64,000 nucleotides of DNA from positions 1 through 64,000 of the forward strand of contig JAFGBR010000074.1 of assembly GCA_016933045.1 (NCBI GenBank), given 5' to 3'. Numbering within the stretch: position 1 is the first letter of the stretch; the number at the start of each line of letters is the position of its first letter. This DNA is from Marinilabiliaceae bacterium. Its GTDB lineage: Bacteria; Bacteroidota; Bacteroidia; Bacteroidales; Marinilabiliaceae. Below the pieces are notes generated by a model. The model did no database searches, was not told the DNA's origin, and saw nothing but the letters and a program-made list of their open reading frames with translations. A program made the position numbers and the translations under genes. Shown piece by piece: positions 1 through 8,629 of the stretch.

Positions 1-54
1 ATTTTTCCAAGCTTTTTAACCTCTTTTATCTTCGCTTATCGTTCAAAGCGGGTG

Positions 55-86
55 CAAAGAAATGGAGTTTATTTTTAATCTCCAAA
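55..86 (-). promoter_or_regulatory. Candidate promoter reading off the left edge
   Basis: On the minus strand there is a TTTG box (83-86) and a TTTCTTTG box (55-62) 20 nt apart. This is close to the Bacteroidota TTTG-N19-TAnnTTTG promoter. The downstream sequence (GCACCCGC) runs out of the window, so the gene it would serve is not visible. The rest of 1-267 shows no coding sequence I can support. Confidence 0.35.
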
Positions 87-267
87 TGTTTCATGGCAAA
101 AAACCATCAATAAAATATTAAAAAGTGTTTCATGCTTGAATATATGACATTTACAAAACTTAAATCAATACATTATTTTCAAGCAAAAAATTATAACATC
201 ATATTATGATAATATAGTACTGTAATTTTGGTATTTTAGTGACCTAAATTATTTAAACATTATTACC

Positions 268-1680
268 GTGAAAATTTATTATAATATACATAAGGGCTTT
301 ATCATATTAAATTTGATTTCTGTTTTACTTATTTCAATAAGCTGCGAAAAAGACTCTTCAATATATAATGAGAATGTTTTTATTAGCGATTCAACAAAAA
401 ATGTAAATAAGTTTATTTATAATACAATGATGACGTATTATTATTGGAACGATCAAATACCTGACATTAACCCAAATACTCAACCCGATTCTGAAGATTT
501 TTTTTATTCGCTATTAAATGACAAATTGGATCAATGGTCGTTTATTACTGATGACTACCAAGGTTTGATAAATTATTTTAATGGGGTGCAATTATCAATG
601 GGGATGTCGTTTCAGTTGTATTACCTTGATACGATTTCTAACAATTTAATCGGAGTTGTTGAGTATGTAGACAAAGATGGCCCCGCTGATTTAGCTGGTA
701 TTACCAGGGGCAATATTTTTTATGCTGTAAATAATGTTGAACTAAACGATCAGAATTATTACGATTTATTAAACAGAGACAGTTACATATTAACATTTGG
801 AGAATTTACTGAAACGGGAATTATAGAACTCTCACCATCGATAAATCTTTCAGCAGTTGAATTAACTGTAAACCCGATTCATATGTCGAAAATATTAAAC
901 ATAAACGGCAAAATGGTAGCTTATTTAGCGTTAAATGCTTTTCAAGCCAATAATGAAACAGAATTGAAAAACCTATTTGCCGATTTCAAAAGCCATAATG
1001 TTACAGAATTAGTTTTGGATTTACGATATAATGGCGGAGGAACAGTAACAACTGCAAATCTTATTGCCAGCATGATAGGTCCTTCTTCAATTGCAAATAA
1101 TATAATGATAAAAACATCGTATAACACTATTTTAACTTCTGCGTTTAAAGCCAAATATCCTGACGATGAATCAATATTTATTTATCGTTTTATTACAAGT
1201 TCGAGTAATTTAAACCTTTCACGATTATTTGTTTTAACCTCATCAAGCACTGCATCGGCTAGTGAAATGGTTATTTACTCATTGGAGCCTTATATGAATG
1301 TAATTCAGATTGGAGAAGAAACGCATGGAAAGTATTATGGATCCAGAACATTTAATGATACTCAAAATGAATCTTACTGGGCAATTCAACCAATAATTTC
1401 TAAGTCGGAAAACGCTGATAATTCAATAGATTATTCCAAAGGATTACCCCCCGATTATTTTATGTTTGATGATTATAAACATGATCTGGGAGATATCAAC
1501 GAAAATTTACTGGCAACAGCCATATCAATTATAGATGCCGGTTATTACAACTCTGAAACCTTAAAAAAAATCGAACTACAAAAACAACAAATGCAATTTA
1601 AGCTACTCAAAAACAATAAATTAAAAAAATATCGAGAACTGGAATTTGATCATGTAAAATTGCCAATTATTAATGAGTAA
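268..1680 (+). CDS. S41 family (C-terminal processing) peptidase, lipoprotein
   Basis: Predicted envelope serine protease of the S41/CtpA family. Residues 1-26 look like a lipoprotein signal ending in a lipobox (LISISC, Cys26), so it is probably membrane-anchored outside the cytoplasm. A PDZ-like segment spans about 105-190. The tail-protease core runs from about 215 to 400 and includes LDLRYNGGG (250-258). The nucleophile motif STASASE has the probable catalytic Ser at 330, and GEETHGK has the probable catalytic Lys at 355, so the Ser/Lys dyad looks intact. The start is GTG, because no in-frame ATG precedes the signal. The substrate is unknown. It stands alone, converging on the Mla pair. 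Confidence 0.85.
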   Translation: MKIYYNIHKGFIILNLISVLLISISCEKDSSIYNENVFISDSTKNVNKFIYNTMMTYYYWNDQIPDINPNTQPDSEDFFYSLLNDKLDQWSFITDDYQGLINYFNGVQLSMGMSFQLYYLDTISNNLIGVVEYVDKDGPADLAGITRGNIFYAVNNVELNDQNYYDLLNRDSYILTFGEFTETGIIELSPSINLSAVELTVNPIHMSKILNINGKMVAYLALNAFQANNETELKNLFADFKSHNVTELVLDLRYNGGGTVTTANLIASMIGPSSIANNIMIKTSYNTILTSAFKAKYPDDESIFIYRFITSSSNLNLSRLFVLTSSSTASASEMVIYSLEPYMNVIQIGEETHGKYYGSRTFNDTQNESYWAIQPIISKSENADNSIDYSKGLPPDYFMFDDYKHDLGDINENLLATAISIIDAGYYNSETLKKIELQKQQMQFKLLKNNKLKKYRELEFDHVKLPIINE

Positions 1681-1757
1681 AATATATGAAGCAGGAATCT
1701 GCCTAAGGCAAACAAACACAAATACAAAAAACAAATTATAAACAGGGGGATCTTTTT

Positions 1758-2519
1758 CTAAATATAGCGTTGGGTTTTCCTTATTTTTTTAAACAAATCG
1801 GAAGCAAATACAAAATCATTTAATTCTTTATTATCTGTATTAAAAATCTGGTTTCTGTTTCCTTCCCATTGCTTAACACCTTCGTGAATAAAAACAATTT
1901 TTTCACCTATTTCCATAACCGAATTCATATCATGAGTATTAATAATAGTGGTTATTTCAAATTCTTTAGTAATCTCAAAAATTAGCTCGTCAATAACTAT
2001 TGAAGTCTTCGGATCTAACCCCGAATTAGGTTCATCACAAATCAAATATTTAGGATTTAAAGAGATAGCACGGGCAATAGCAACTCGTTTTTGCATTCCC
2101 CCACTCAATTCCGAAGGATATTTTTTATTAGCATTTTCTAACTTAACCTGTTTTAAACAGTAATTTACCCGATCAAGTTTTTCACCCAACGTCATTTTTG
2201 AAAACATATCGAGAGGGAATCTCACATTTTCCTCCACTGTCATGTAATCGAAAAGAGCAGAACCCTGAAAAAGCATTCCAATCTCTTTCCTTATATTCTT
2301 ACGGTCATCATCACTCATATTTACAAAACTTCGTCCATCAAAAAGTATATCACCCGAATCAATCTTATGAAGTCCTACAATTGATTTTATCAAAACCGTT
2401 TTCCCCGAACCACTCTGCCCAATAACTAGGTTAACCTTTTCCTTGTCGAAAATCGTTGATATATGACTTAAAACCGGTTTATCATCAAATGACTTCGATA
2501 AATCAACAACTTCAATCAT
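1758..2519 (-). CDS. mlaF: ABC transporter ATPase, MlaF family
   Basis: ATPase subunit of an Mla/Mce-type phospholipid transporter acting at the inner membrane. The ABC features are complete: Walker A (GQSGSGKT, 34-41), Q-loop Gln85, signature LSGGM (138-142) and Walker B with catalytic Glu (YLICDEP, 158-164). It overlaps the upstream permease gene by 4 nt (ATGA), so the two are translationally coupled. At 253 aa it has the usual length. No mlaD-type substrate-binding gene is adjacent in this window, so the rest of the complex must be encoded elsewhere. The assignment to Mla rather than another ABC family rests on the MlaE-like partner. Confidence 0.9.
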   Translation of the reverse strand: MIEVVDLSKSFDDKPVLSHISTIFDKEKVNLVIGQSGSGKTVLIKSIVGLHKIDSGDILFDGRSFVNMSDDDRKNIRKEIGMLFQGSALFDYMTVEENVRFPLDMFSKMTLGEKLDRVNYCLKQVKLENANKKYPSELSGGMQKRVAIARAISLNPKYLICDEPNSGLDPKTSIVIDELIFEITKEFEITTIINTHDMNSVMEIGEKIVFIHEGVKQWEGNRNQIFNTDNKELNDFVFASDLFKKIRKTQRYI

Positions 2520-3256
2520 GTTAATAATATTTGAGTCAGTATTAAATTAAAAACAAGAATCTGAATGCTACTAATAACGACAGCTTTTGTACTTGAACGT
2601 CCAACCTCAAGTGCTCCACCCGATGTGTAATAACCATAGTAAGCCGATACAGTGGAGATGATAAAAGCAAATACAACAGATTTTATTAAAGAATAAACAA
2701 CATAAAACGGCTTAAAACTATATTGTATCCCGTATATATAATCGGCCGAATTAACCTCTCCGGTAATAACACCAGCAGCCCATCCGCCAAAAATACCAAT
2801 ACCCATACTAACAATAACTAATAATGGAAATATTAACACAGTAGCACATAATTTAGGCAAAACAAGATATCCGGGCGAATTAACACCCATTATTTCCAAA
2901 GCATCAATCTGCTCCGTTACCCTCATTGTGCCAATTTCTGAAGCAATATTAGAGCCCACTTTCCCAGCTAATATTAAACTAACCATGGTAGATGAAAATT
3001 CTAATAAAATTGAATCTCGGGCTGCCAACCCAATGGTATATTTTGGTATTATAGGCATTTCAAGGTTATATGCAGTTTGAAGTGTAATAACAGCACCCAT
3101 AAAAACCGAAATCAATGCAACAATACCAAACGAATTAAGTCCCAGATTTTCAACCTCAAGAGACAACTGCCGAAAAAAAATAGAGTGCTTATCGGGTTTC
3201 TTAAAAACCTTACACACAAATGCCGAATACCTTCCTAAATGAAAAAAAAACGTCAT
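2516..3256 (-). CDS. mlaE: ABC transporter permease, MlaE family
   Basis: Membrane permease of the Mla/Mce lipid transporter. The sequence has the typical MlaE layout: an amphipathic N-terminus, then several hydrophobic helices (about 40-60, 85-105, 145-175 and 195-240). The family-typical stretch with EIGTMRVTEQIDALEIMG lies around residue 125-145. It is the first gene of a two-gene minus-strand operon with mlaF (4-nt overlap). Its start is an ATG at 3256. A TTTCTTTG box lies about 50 nt upstream. In known systems the MlaE dimer carries phospholipid between inner and outer membrane; the direction cannot be read from sequence. Confidence 0.9.
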   Translation of the reverse strand: MTFFFHLGRYSAFVCKVFKKPDKHSIFFRQLSLEVENLGLNSFGIVALISVFMGAVITLQTAYNLEMPIIPKYTIGLAARDSILLEFSSTMVSLILAGKVGSNIASEIGTMRVTEQIDALEIMGVNSPGYLVLPKLCATVLIFPLLVIVSMGIGIFGGWAAGVITGEVNSADYIYGIQYSFKPFYVVYSLIKSVVFAFIISTVSAYYGYYTSGGALEVGRSSTKAVVISSIQILVFNLILTQILLT

Positions 3257-3302
3257 AGCTACCTAATAAAAATAATAGTTCTAATTTAGTCCTTTCAAAA
3301 TT

Positions 3303-3333
3303 CAAAGAAAAATGATTTTATTTATATGCACAA
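3303..3333 (-). promoter_or_regulatory. Candidate promoter of mlaE-mlaF
   Basis: Minus-strand TTG (3331-3333) and TTTCTTTG (3303-3310) are separated by 20 nt. The box matches the Bacteroidota -7 element at seven of eight positions. The layout is the same as at 55-86. Confidence 0.35.
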
Positions 3334-3405
3334 GAAAACAATAATTCATCAAAAATGAATTAAGAAAAACAAATCATTTTATTAAATTAAAAGAAAAAAC
3401 AATAC

Positions 3406-4488
3406 ATGCTTAAATCAAAAACCTATTGCGTTATCATGGCCGGTGGAATTGGATCACGTTTTTGGCCGTTAAGTAAAGAAGAGACCCCGAAGCAATTTTT
3501 AGATATCCTCGGGATTGGTAAAACTCTAATACAACAAACCTTTGAACGATTTATTCCAATTTGTCCGGTTGAAAACTTTTTAATCGTTACAAGCGAAAAA
3601 TATTTTAACCTGGTAAAAGAACAACTACCTCAACTTAAAGATGATCAGATTCTTTTAGAACCGGCAAGGCGAAATACAGCTCCTTGTATTGCATACGCAA
3701 ATGCCCACATCAAAAAAAGAAACAACGATGCTATAATTGTCGTAACGCCATCCGATCATTTAATTGTTAATGAAGATGAGTACCGAACAAATATTATTAA
3801 AGGATTAGAGTTTTCACAAATAAATGATTCATTATTAACAATGGGTATTAAACCTCACCGTCCGGAAACAGGATATGGTTATATTCAAACCGGAAAAACT
3901 GTTAGTAATGAATACTCTAATTTTAAAAATGTTAAAACGTTTACCGAGAAACCAAATCTGGAACTGGCCAAAGTGTTTTTCGAAAGTGGTGAATTCTTTT
4001 GGAATTCAGGAATTTTTATTTGGTCATTAAAAAGTATCGAAAAAGCTTTTTACGATCACTTACCTGATGTAAAATCGCTCTTTGACGAACATGAGTCGGC
4101 AATTCTTACTCCTGAAGAACCTGTTATAATAAAAAATATCTATTCGATATGTAAAAATATTTCTATCGACTACGGGGTAATGGAAAAAGCTAATAATGTG
4201 TTTGTTCAAATTGTTAACTTCGGATGGTCCGATCTTGGAACCTGGTCATCATTACATGAACACTCTAATAAAGATAACGATAAAAATGCCGTATTAAGTG
4301 GTCATGTTCAACTGTATGACACTAACAACTCAATAATTCATCTGGCTAAAGGTAAAAAAGCAATTATTAATGGACTTAATAACTTTATTGTTGTTGATAC
4401 CACTGATGAACTATTAATTTGCCCAATGAAAAAGGAACAAAAGATTACTCAGTATTTAAATGATCTGAAAACCGAATTTGGCAACTAA
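3406..4488 (+). CDS. manC: Mannose-1-phosphate guanylyltransferase
   Basis: Makes GDP-mannose from mannose 1-phosphate and GTP, for surface glycans and GDP-fucose. The N-terminus carries the nucleotidyltransferase signature MAGGIGSRFWPLS, followed by PKQF (residues 11-31), which binds GTP. Further family motifs are VVTPSDH (about 111-117), FTEKP (about 183) and FFWNSGIF (about 201). At 360 aa it has only the transferase domain and a short beta-helix tail; the phosphomannose isomerase domain of bifunctional ManC/AlgA proteins is absent. It is a single-gene unit, convergent with aroA and separated from it by a bidirectional hairpin. Confidence 0.9.
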   Translation: MLKSKTYCVIMAGGIGSRFWPLSKEETPKQFLDILGIGKTLIQQTFERFIPICPVENFLIVTSEKYFNLVKEQLPQLKDDQILLEPARRNTAPCIAYANAHIKKRNNDAIIVVTPSDHLIVNEDEYRTNIIKGLEFSQINDSLLTMGIKPHRPETGYGYIQTGKTVSNEYSNFKNVKTFTEKPNLELAKVFFESGEFFWNSGIFIWSLKSIEKAFYDHLPDVKSLFDEHESAILTPEEPVIIKNIYSICKNISIDYGVMEKANNVFVQIVNFGWSDLGTWSSLHEHSNKDNDKNAVLSGHVQLYDTNNSIIHLAKGKKAIINGLNNFIVVDTTDELLICPMKKEQKITQYLNDLKTEFGN

Positions 4489-4502
4489 GAAAAATATACA
4501 AC

Positions 4503-4535
4503 AAAAAAGGAGGAACTAAATATTTCTCCTTTTTT
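4503..4535. terminator. Bidirectional terminator between manC and aroA
   Basis: Arms AAAAAAGGAG (4503-4512) and CTCCTTTTTT (4526-4535) give a hairpin flanked by A and T runs, so it can work in both directions for the convergent genes. Confidence 0.8.
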
Positions 4536-4552
4536 ATTGCCAAACAATCTGA

Positions 4553-5788
4553 TTAATAGTTAGAATCAATAATAAAACCACATTTTTTAATATGATCCCA
4601 AAATTTAGGATATGACTTAGTTACCACCATTGGATCCTCAATAATAACATTAAAACCTTTTAATGCCAAAGGAGCAAATGCCATAGCCATTCGATGATCC
4701 TTATAGGTATTTACATTAATGGGGTTTTCCTTTTCTATTTGGTTTTTAGTTCCATTCCAAACTAAAGTATCTTTACCATTGGTAGCCAATACAAAACCAA
4801 ACTTACTCAACTCATCAATTAAAGCATAAATACGATCCGACTCTTTAATTCGTAAAGTTTGTAAACCCGAAAAAATAAATGGTATATTTAGTGCACAACA
4901 CGTAACTGCAAATGTTTGTGCCAAATCGGGCTGATCGGAAAAATCGTAATCGAATTGCGAAACTATTGCACTTGACTTTTCTAAAATAGTATATCCATCT
5001 TTAAATTTTGTACTCACTCCTATATTAGAAAACAAATCTGCTACTTTTGAATCGCCTTGAGGACTTTTTTCATACAAACTCTCAATAATAACGCTCCCTT
5101 CTGTTGCCAGTGCTACCATTTCGTACCAATACGATGCTGCACTCCAATCACCCTCAACACAATAAGGTCTGGGTTTATAAATACTCTCAGGCACTTTAAT
5201 AGCATTATCATGCCAGGTTGTTGAAACCCCAAATTCTTCCATTAGTTTTAATGTGAGATATATATACGGCTTCGAAATTATCTCACCGGTAAGTTTTAAA
5301 GTTAACCCACCCTCAATACAAGGAGCAATCATTAATATAGCTGAAATATACTGACTACTTATATCTCCGGCCAACTCAAGTTCTCCTCCTTTTAACGATA
5401 CCCCGGTAATTTTTAATGGGGGAAACCCTTCCTTTTCGGTATATTCAATTTCGGCTCCCAACTTACGCAAAGCATCAACCAAAATAGCAATAGGACGTTG
5501 TTTCATACGCTCCGAACCAGTAACAACCCACTCCCCAACAATACGTGAAAGATACGCAGTTAAAAAACGCATTGATGTACCCGCTGCTCCAATATCAAAT
5601 ACATTGCTATTACTATTAAATACATTTAGCAATACATCTGTATCATCACTATCCGACAAATTATCAATTTTATACGGACTATACGCCAATGCATTTAAAA
5701 TTAATACCCTGTTACTAATACTTTTCGATGTTGGCAAAGGTACTTTAAATGAATCAACCTTTCCCGATGTACGAACCCTGTATTGCAT
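4553..5788 (-). CDS. aroA: 3-phosphoshikimate 1-carboxyvinyltransferase (EPSP synthase)
   Basis: Sixth step of the shikimate pathway: transfers enolpyruvyl from PEP to shikimate 3-phosphate. Visible family motifs are PLPTSKSISNR with the substrate-binding Lys22, GAAGTSMRFLTA (67-78), a QPDLAQTFA segment containing the catalytic Asp, and RIKESDRI. The C-terminal DHRMAMAFAPLAL matches the family's conserved end. At 411 aa it is slightly shorter than the E. coli enzyme (427). It lies 38 nt downstream of aroB on the same strand, so they are probably one transcript. Confidence 0.95.
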   Translation of the reverse strand: MQYRVRTSGKVDSFKVPLPTSKSISNRVLILNALAYSPYKIDNLSDSDDTDVLLNVFNSNSNVFDIGAAGTSMRFLTAYLSRIVGEWVVTGSERMKQRPIAILVDALRKLGAEIEYTEKEGFPPLKITGVSLKGGELELAGDISSQYISAILMIAPCIEGGLTLKLTGEIISKPYIYLTLKLMEEFGVSTTWHDNAIKVPESIYKPRPYCVEGDWSAASYWYEMVALATEGSVIIESLYEKSPQGDSKVADLFSNIGVSTKFKDGYTILEKSSAIVSQFDYDFSDQPDLAQTFAVTCCALNIPFIFSGLQTLRIKESDRIYALIDELSKFGFVLATNGKDTLVWNGTKNQIEKENPINVNTYKDHRMAMAFAPLALKGFNVIIEDPMVVTKSYPKFWDHIKKCGFIIDSNY

Positions 5789-5826
5789 TATTATAATTTA
5801 ATATTACAACTATTTATTAAACACCA

Positions 5827-6897
5827 TTACTTAATACTTCTGTAAAAATCCATTGAGGCAATAATATCTTCCTTTGAGCAAACAATGTCAATTTGAACTG
5901 ATCCAGGCTTATCAAGTAATGTTACATTAATACGACCTCCTTCATTTTTTTTATCGTGAGTAGTAAGTTCGTAAATTATATCATCGGTACTCTTATCAAT
6001 TGCAAACGATCCATATATACTTAATATACTCTCCGATATACTCTTAACCTCATCTAAAGGAAATCCTAATTTAAGATGCGACAGATACAATTCGGCAATC
6101 ATTCCATAAGCCACCGCATAACCATGTAATAACGGGCGTCCGGATTTCAAAGCAAAACTTTCTATTGCATGACCAATTGTATGGCCAAAATTTAATGCTT
6201 TTCGAATCCCCTTTTCGGTTGGATCGGCTTCAACAAAATGTTCTTTAATTGCTATACTATCGGCAACCAGTTTCTTTAACCCTTCGAGATTAGGATTTTT
6301 TAGGTTAAACGACTTAAGTTCCAACCACGATTTTTCGGAGAAAATTAAGGTGTGTTTTATCATTTCAGCAAAACCCGAAATTAAATTACCCGAATCGAGC
6401 GTATCTAAAAATGACGTGTCGATTAAAACAGCATGAGCAATATTAAAAACCCCTATTTCATTTTTAAACCCTTCGAAATTAATCCCTGTTTTCCCCCCAA
6501 CCGAAGCATCCACTTGCGACAATAATGTTGTTGGAATATTAATAAATTTTAATCCCCGCTTAAAAGTTGATGCAACAAAACCTCCCAAATCGGTTGGCAT
6601 ACCTCCGCCAAGATTAATCAAAACCGATTTTCTGTCGGCACCTCCATTACTTAACTTTTTCCACAATTCAACAACTACGTCAATATTTTTATGGTCATCA
6701 CCCGCAGTAATAACAAAAGTTCTTTCGTCACATATTCCATCTATCCCTTTTATTTTAGGATAACAATATTTATACGAGTTATCATCGGTCAAAACAAATA
6801 TTTTATCTTTCTGAAAACTGTTTAACAACCCGGCTAAATCACTTTTCAAATTTTCAACAATATATACCTCAGACAAATTAAAATCTAAACGAACCAT
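5827..6897 (-). CDS. aroB: 3-dehydroquinate synthase
   Basis: Second step of the shikimate pathway: NAD- and metal-dependent cyclisation of DAHP to 3-dehydroquinate in the cytoplasm. The sequence shows the NAD-binding segment (NLGGGMPTDLGGF), the active-site region PTTLLSQVDASVGGKTGIN, and the metal-ligand segment NFGHTIGHAIE. The length (356 aa) is typical. It is the first gene of an aroB-aroA operon. A perfect TAnnTTTG box (TATTTTTG on the minus strand, 6926-6933) lies about 30 nt upstream of the ATG. Confidence 0.95.
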   Translation of the reverse strand: MVRLDFNLSEVYIVENLKSDLAGLLNSFQKDKIFVLTDDNSYKYCYPKIKGIDGICDERTFVITAGDDHKNIDVVVELWKKLSNGGADRKSVLINLGGGMPTDLGGFVASTFKRGLKFINIPTTLLSQVDASVGGKTGINFEGFKNEIGVFNIAHAVLIDTSFLDTLDSGNLISGFAEMIKHTLIFSEKSWLELKSFNLKNPNLEGLKKLVADSIAIKEHFVEADPTEKGIRKALNFGHTIGHAIESFALKSGRPLLHGYAVAYGMIAELYLSHLKLGFPLDEVKSISESILSIYGSFAIDKSTDDIIYELTTHDKKNEGGRINVTLLDKPGSVQIDIVCSKEDIIASMDFYRSIK

Positions 6898-6925
6898 TTC
6901 TTTAATTTCTATTTTTTTTGAGACA

Positions 6926-6933
6926 CAAAAATA
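6926..6933 (-). promoter_or_regulatory. Candidate -7 box of aroB
   Basis: TATTTTTG on the minus strand matches TAnnTTTG exactly and is well placed for aroB. No good TTTG box is seen 19 nt further upstream. Confidence 0.35.
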
Positions 6934-7014
6934 CTTTTTTTAATTAATAATCGTCATAAAACCAAAAATGCATATTTTCATAAACTATATTTAATATCAT
7001 TAATAAGCAATTTG

Positions 7015-7045
7015 TTTGTTATCTTATGGCCAACACCTATATTTG
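7015..7045 (+). promoter_or_regulatory. Consensus Bacteroidota promoter
   Basis: TTTG (7015-7018), exactly 19 nt, then TATATTTG (7038-7045): a full match to TTTG-N19-TAnnTTTG. It overlaps the upstream in-frame start candidate of the next gene, so translation must begin later, at 7076. The predicted transcript starts near 7052. Confidence 0.8.
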
Positions 7046-7075
7046 CAGTTCTTAACTTCGAAAACTAATATTATT

Positions 7076-7624
7076 ATGAGAAAATTATTATTTATTAGCA
7101 TTCTATTATCAACTTTTTTAAGTCTTTCGCAGGCACAGGTAATGAAAAAAGGCGATAACGCATTTAACTTTGGTTTAGGTATACCAAATGTTGAGGGAAA
7201 CATTAAAATGCCGGCAATAATTGCGGCCTATGATCATGGTTTTTCCGAAAAATTAGGTATCGGGTATATCTCAGGCGGTGCTCAATTATCATTCTCTTCA
7301 GGGGGCGATGAGTATTGGGGTGTTAAATACCGAAATACCTATTTTGTAATTGGCCCCAGGGCTGCTTATCATTTCGATTTTGTTGATATTACAGGCAATA
7401 GTGCCTTTGAAAAATTTGACATTTATGCAGGTATTTTTGCAGGCTTTTCTTTTGAGTCATATAAAACCGAATATACCTCATATAATGAAACCGGTTCCAA
7501 AACCAACTTTAGAGAAGATTTATTTATAGGTGCCCGATACAGTTTTGCTGATAATCTTGCTGTATATGCCGAATCGGGATATGGAATTGCTTATTTAAGC
7601 GCAGGTATTAGCTTTAAATATTAA
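7076..7624 (+). CDS. Small outer-membrane beta-barrel protein
   Basis: Predicted secreted protein of 182 aa with a cleavable signal (MRKLLFISILLSTFLSLSQAQ) followed by alternating hydrophobic/polar strands. The terminal strand ends in aromatic residues (AGISFKY), as usual for outer-membrane barrels of the OmpW/PorT-like kind. I chose the ATG at 7076 rather than the in-frame codon at 7016. The signal peptide begins there, and a perfect promoter occupies 7015-7045. It is a single-gene unit bounded by a strong hairpin. The function and partner are unknown. Confidence 0.8.
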   Translation: MRKLLFISILLSTFLSLSQAQVMKKGDNAFNFGLGIPNVEGNIKMPAIIAAYDHGFSEKLGIGYISGGAQLSFSSGGDEYWGVKYRNTYFVIGPRAAYHFDFVDITGNSAFEKFDIYAGIFAGFSFESYKTEYTSYNETGSKTNFREDLFIGARYSFADNLAVYAESGYGIAYLSAGISFKY

Positions 7625-7635
7625 TTAATTTATAT

Positions 7636-7672
7636 AAACAATCTCAGGCAGTTGAACTACCTGAGATTGTTT
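7636..7672. terminator. Bidirectional terminator
   Basis: 13-nt perfect arms AAACAATCTCAGG (7636-7648) and CCTGAGATTGTTT (7660-7672) with an 11-nt loop. It sits between the barrel gene and the convergent DUF4249 gene. Confidence 0.85.
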
Positions 7673-7714
7673 GTTATTTTTTGTAAAGTAACTTAAAACA
7701 AGTAACCAATTACT

Positions 7715-8626
7715 TTACTTATTTTTCTGATTTAAAATATCCTGGGTAATAACCAAAGTATCTAACGACACTGAATAAGCAGCAAAAAAGCCTCGCGCTC
7801 CGTTTGAAACATTAGTTGGCACATTTGCCGATGGCCCACTAAATATTGGCACTTTAGGACTCATTTCTAATACAACAGCAGTTAAAAAATCGTAATATTC
7901 TTCAGTTATTCCATTCATCTCCAAAATATAAACATCGCCCAAATTGGGAGCTCCAAACTCTCTTATTCCATCATCATCTTCCTCACTCAATTGATAAATT
8001 TCGACATTCATGCTTGTTCCCGATACAATAAATTCATCGTTAGTTATTGTCCAATCCTGTATTTGATCGGAAATAACAGTATCGTTTTTATAAACTTTAA
8101 ACACATAAAAATCCTCAGTTTCGGCAGGTTCAACAGCATGAAGAATCAGACTCCAAAACTCATAACTATACTGCTTCCCATACTTCATCGAAAAAGAATC
8201 GATAGGAGCAACCGGTTTTAATTCACTTTCTGCTTCGTAAACTTCGGCTATACCATCGCCATTCGCATCAATATTTTCAATAATCAATTTGTATGTGCGA
8301 CCGACAACCCCAATATAATTTCCAGGGCTTTTATAATACCCCGGATAACCCTTTAACTCAGCAAACAAAACCGAATCAACACCATCAAAAACAGTTACTT
8401 TAGCCCCGGTAACAGAAGGTGCTGATTCGTTATAAAAATAATCGACACTCATTGTTAAATTAATATATTTTGGTCCCGGGAAATCAGAAATAGCCCCATC
8501 AACAACTAAAACAGACTCCATACTTCCCAAATCAGGCATAAAATCTTCGGTACACGAGGGCATTAAAAATCCACTTAATACAAAGCTTACTAATACCTTT
8601 ACTACTTTTGACTTATATAAATTCAT
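7715..8626 (-). CDS. DUF4249 lipoprotein, TBDR partner
   Basis: DUF4249-family lipoprotein of 303 aa. The signal ends in a lipobox-like MPSC (Cys25), followed by the family's typical start (MESVLVVDGAIS). It then continues as a beta-rich extracytoplasmic domain. It begins 3 nt after the TBDR gene stops, so the two are one operon. The pairing of CarboxypepD_reg TBDRs with DUF4249 lipoproteins is common in Bacteroidota. By analogy with SusC/SusD it may be a surface accessory of the receptor, but the ligand is unknown. Confidence 0.85.
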   Translation of the reverse strand: MNLYKSKVVKVLVSFVLSGFLMPSCTEDFMPDLGSMESVLVVDGAISDFPGPKYINLTMSVDYFYNESAPSVTGAKVTVFDGVDSVLFAELKGYPGYYKSPGNYIGVVGRTYKLIIENIDANGDGIAEVYEAESELKPVAPIDSFSMKYGKQYSYEFWSLILHAVEPAETEDFYVFKVYKNDTVISDQIQDWTITNDEFIVSGTSMNVEIYQLSEEDDDGIREFGAPNLGDVYILEMNGITEEYYDFLTAVVLEMSPKVPIFSGPSANVPTNVSNGARGFFAAYSVSLDTLVITQDILNQKNK

Positions 8627-8629
8627 ATT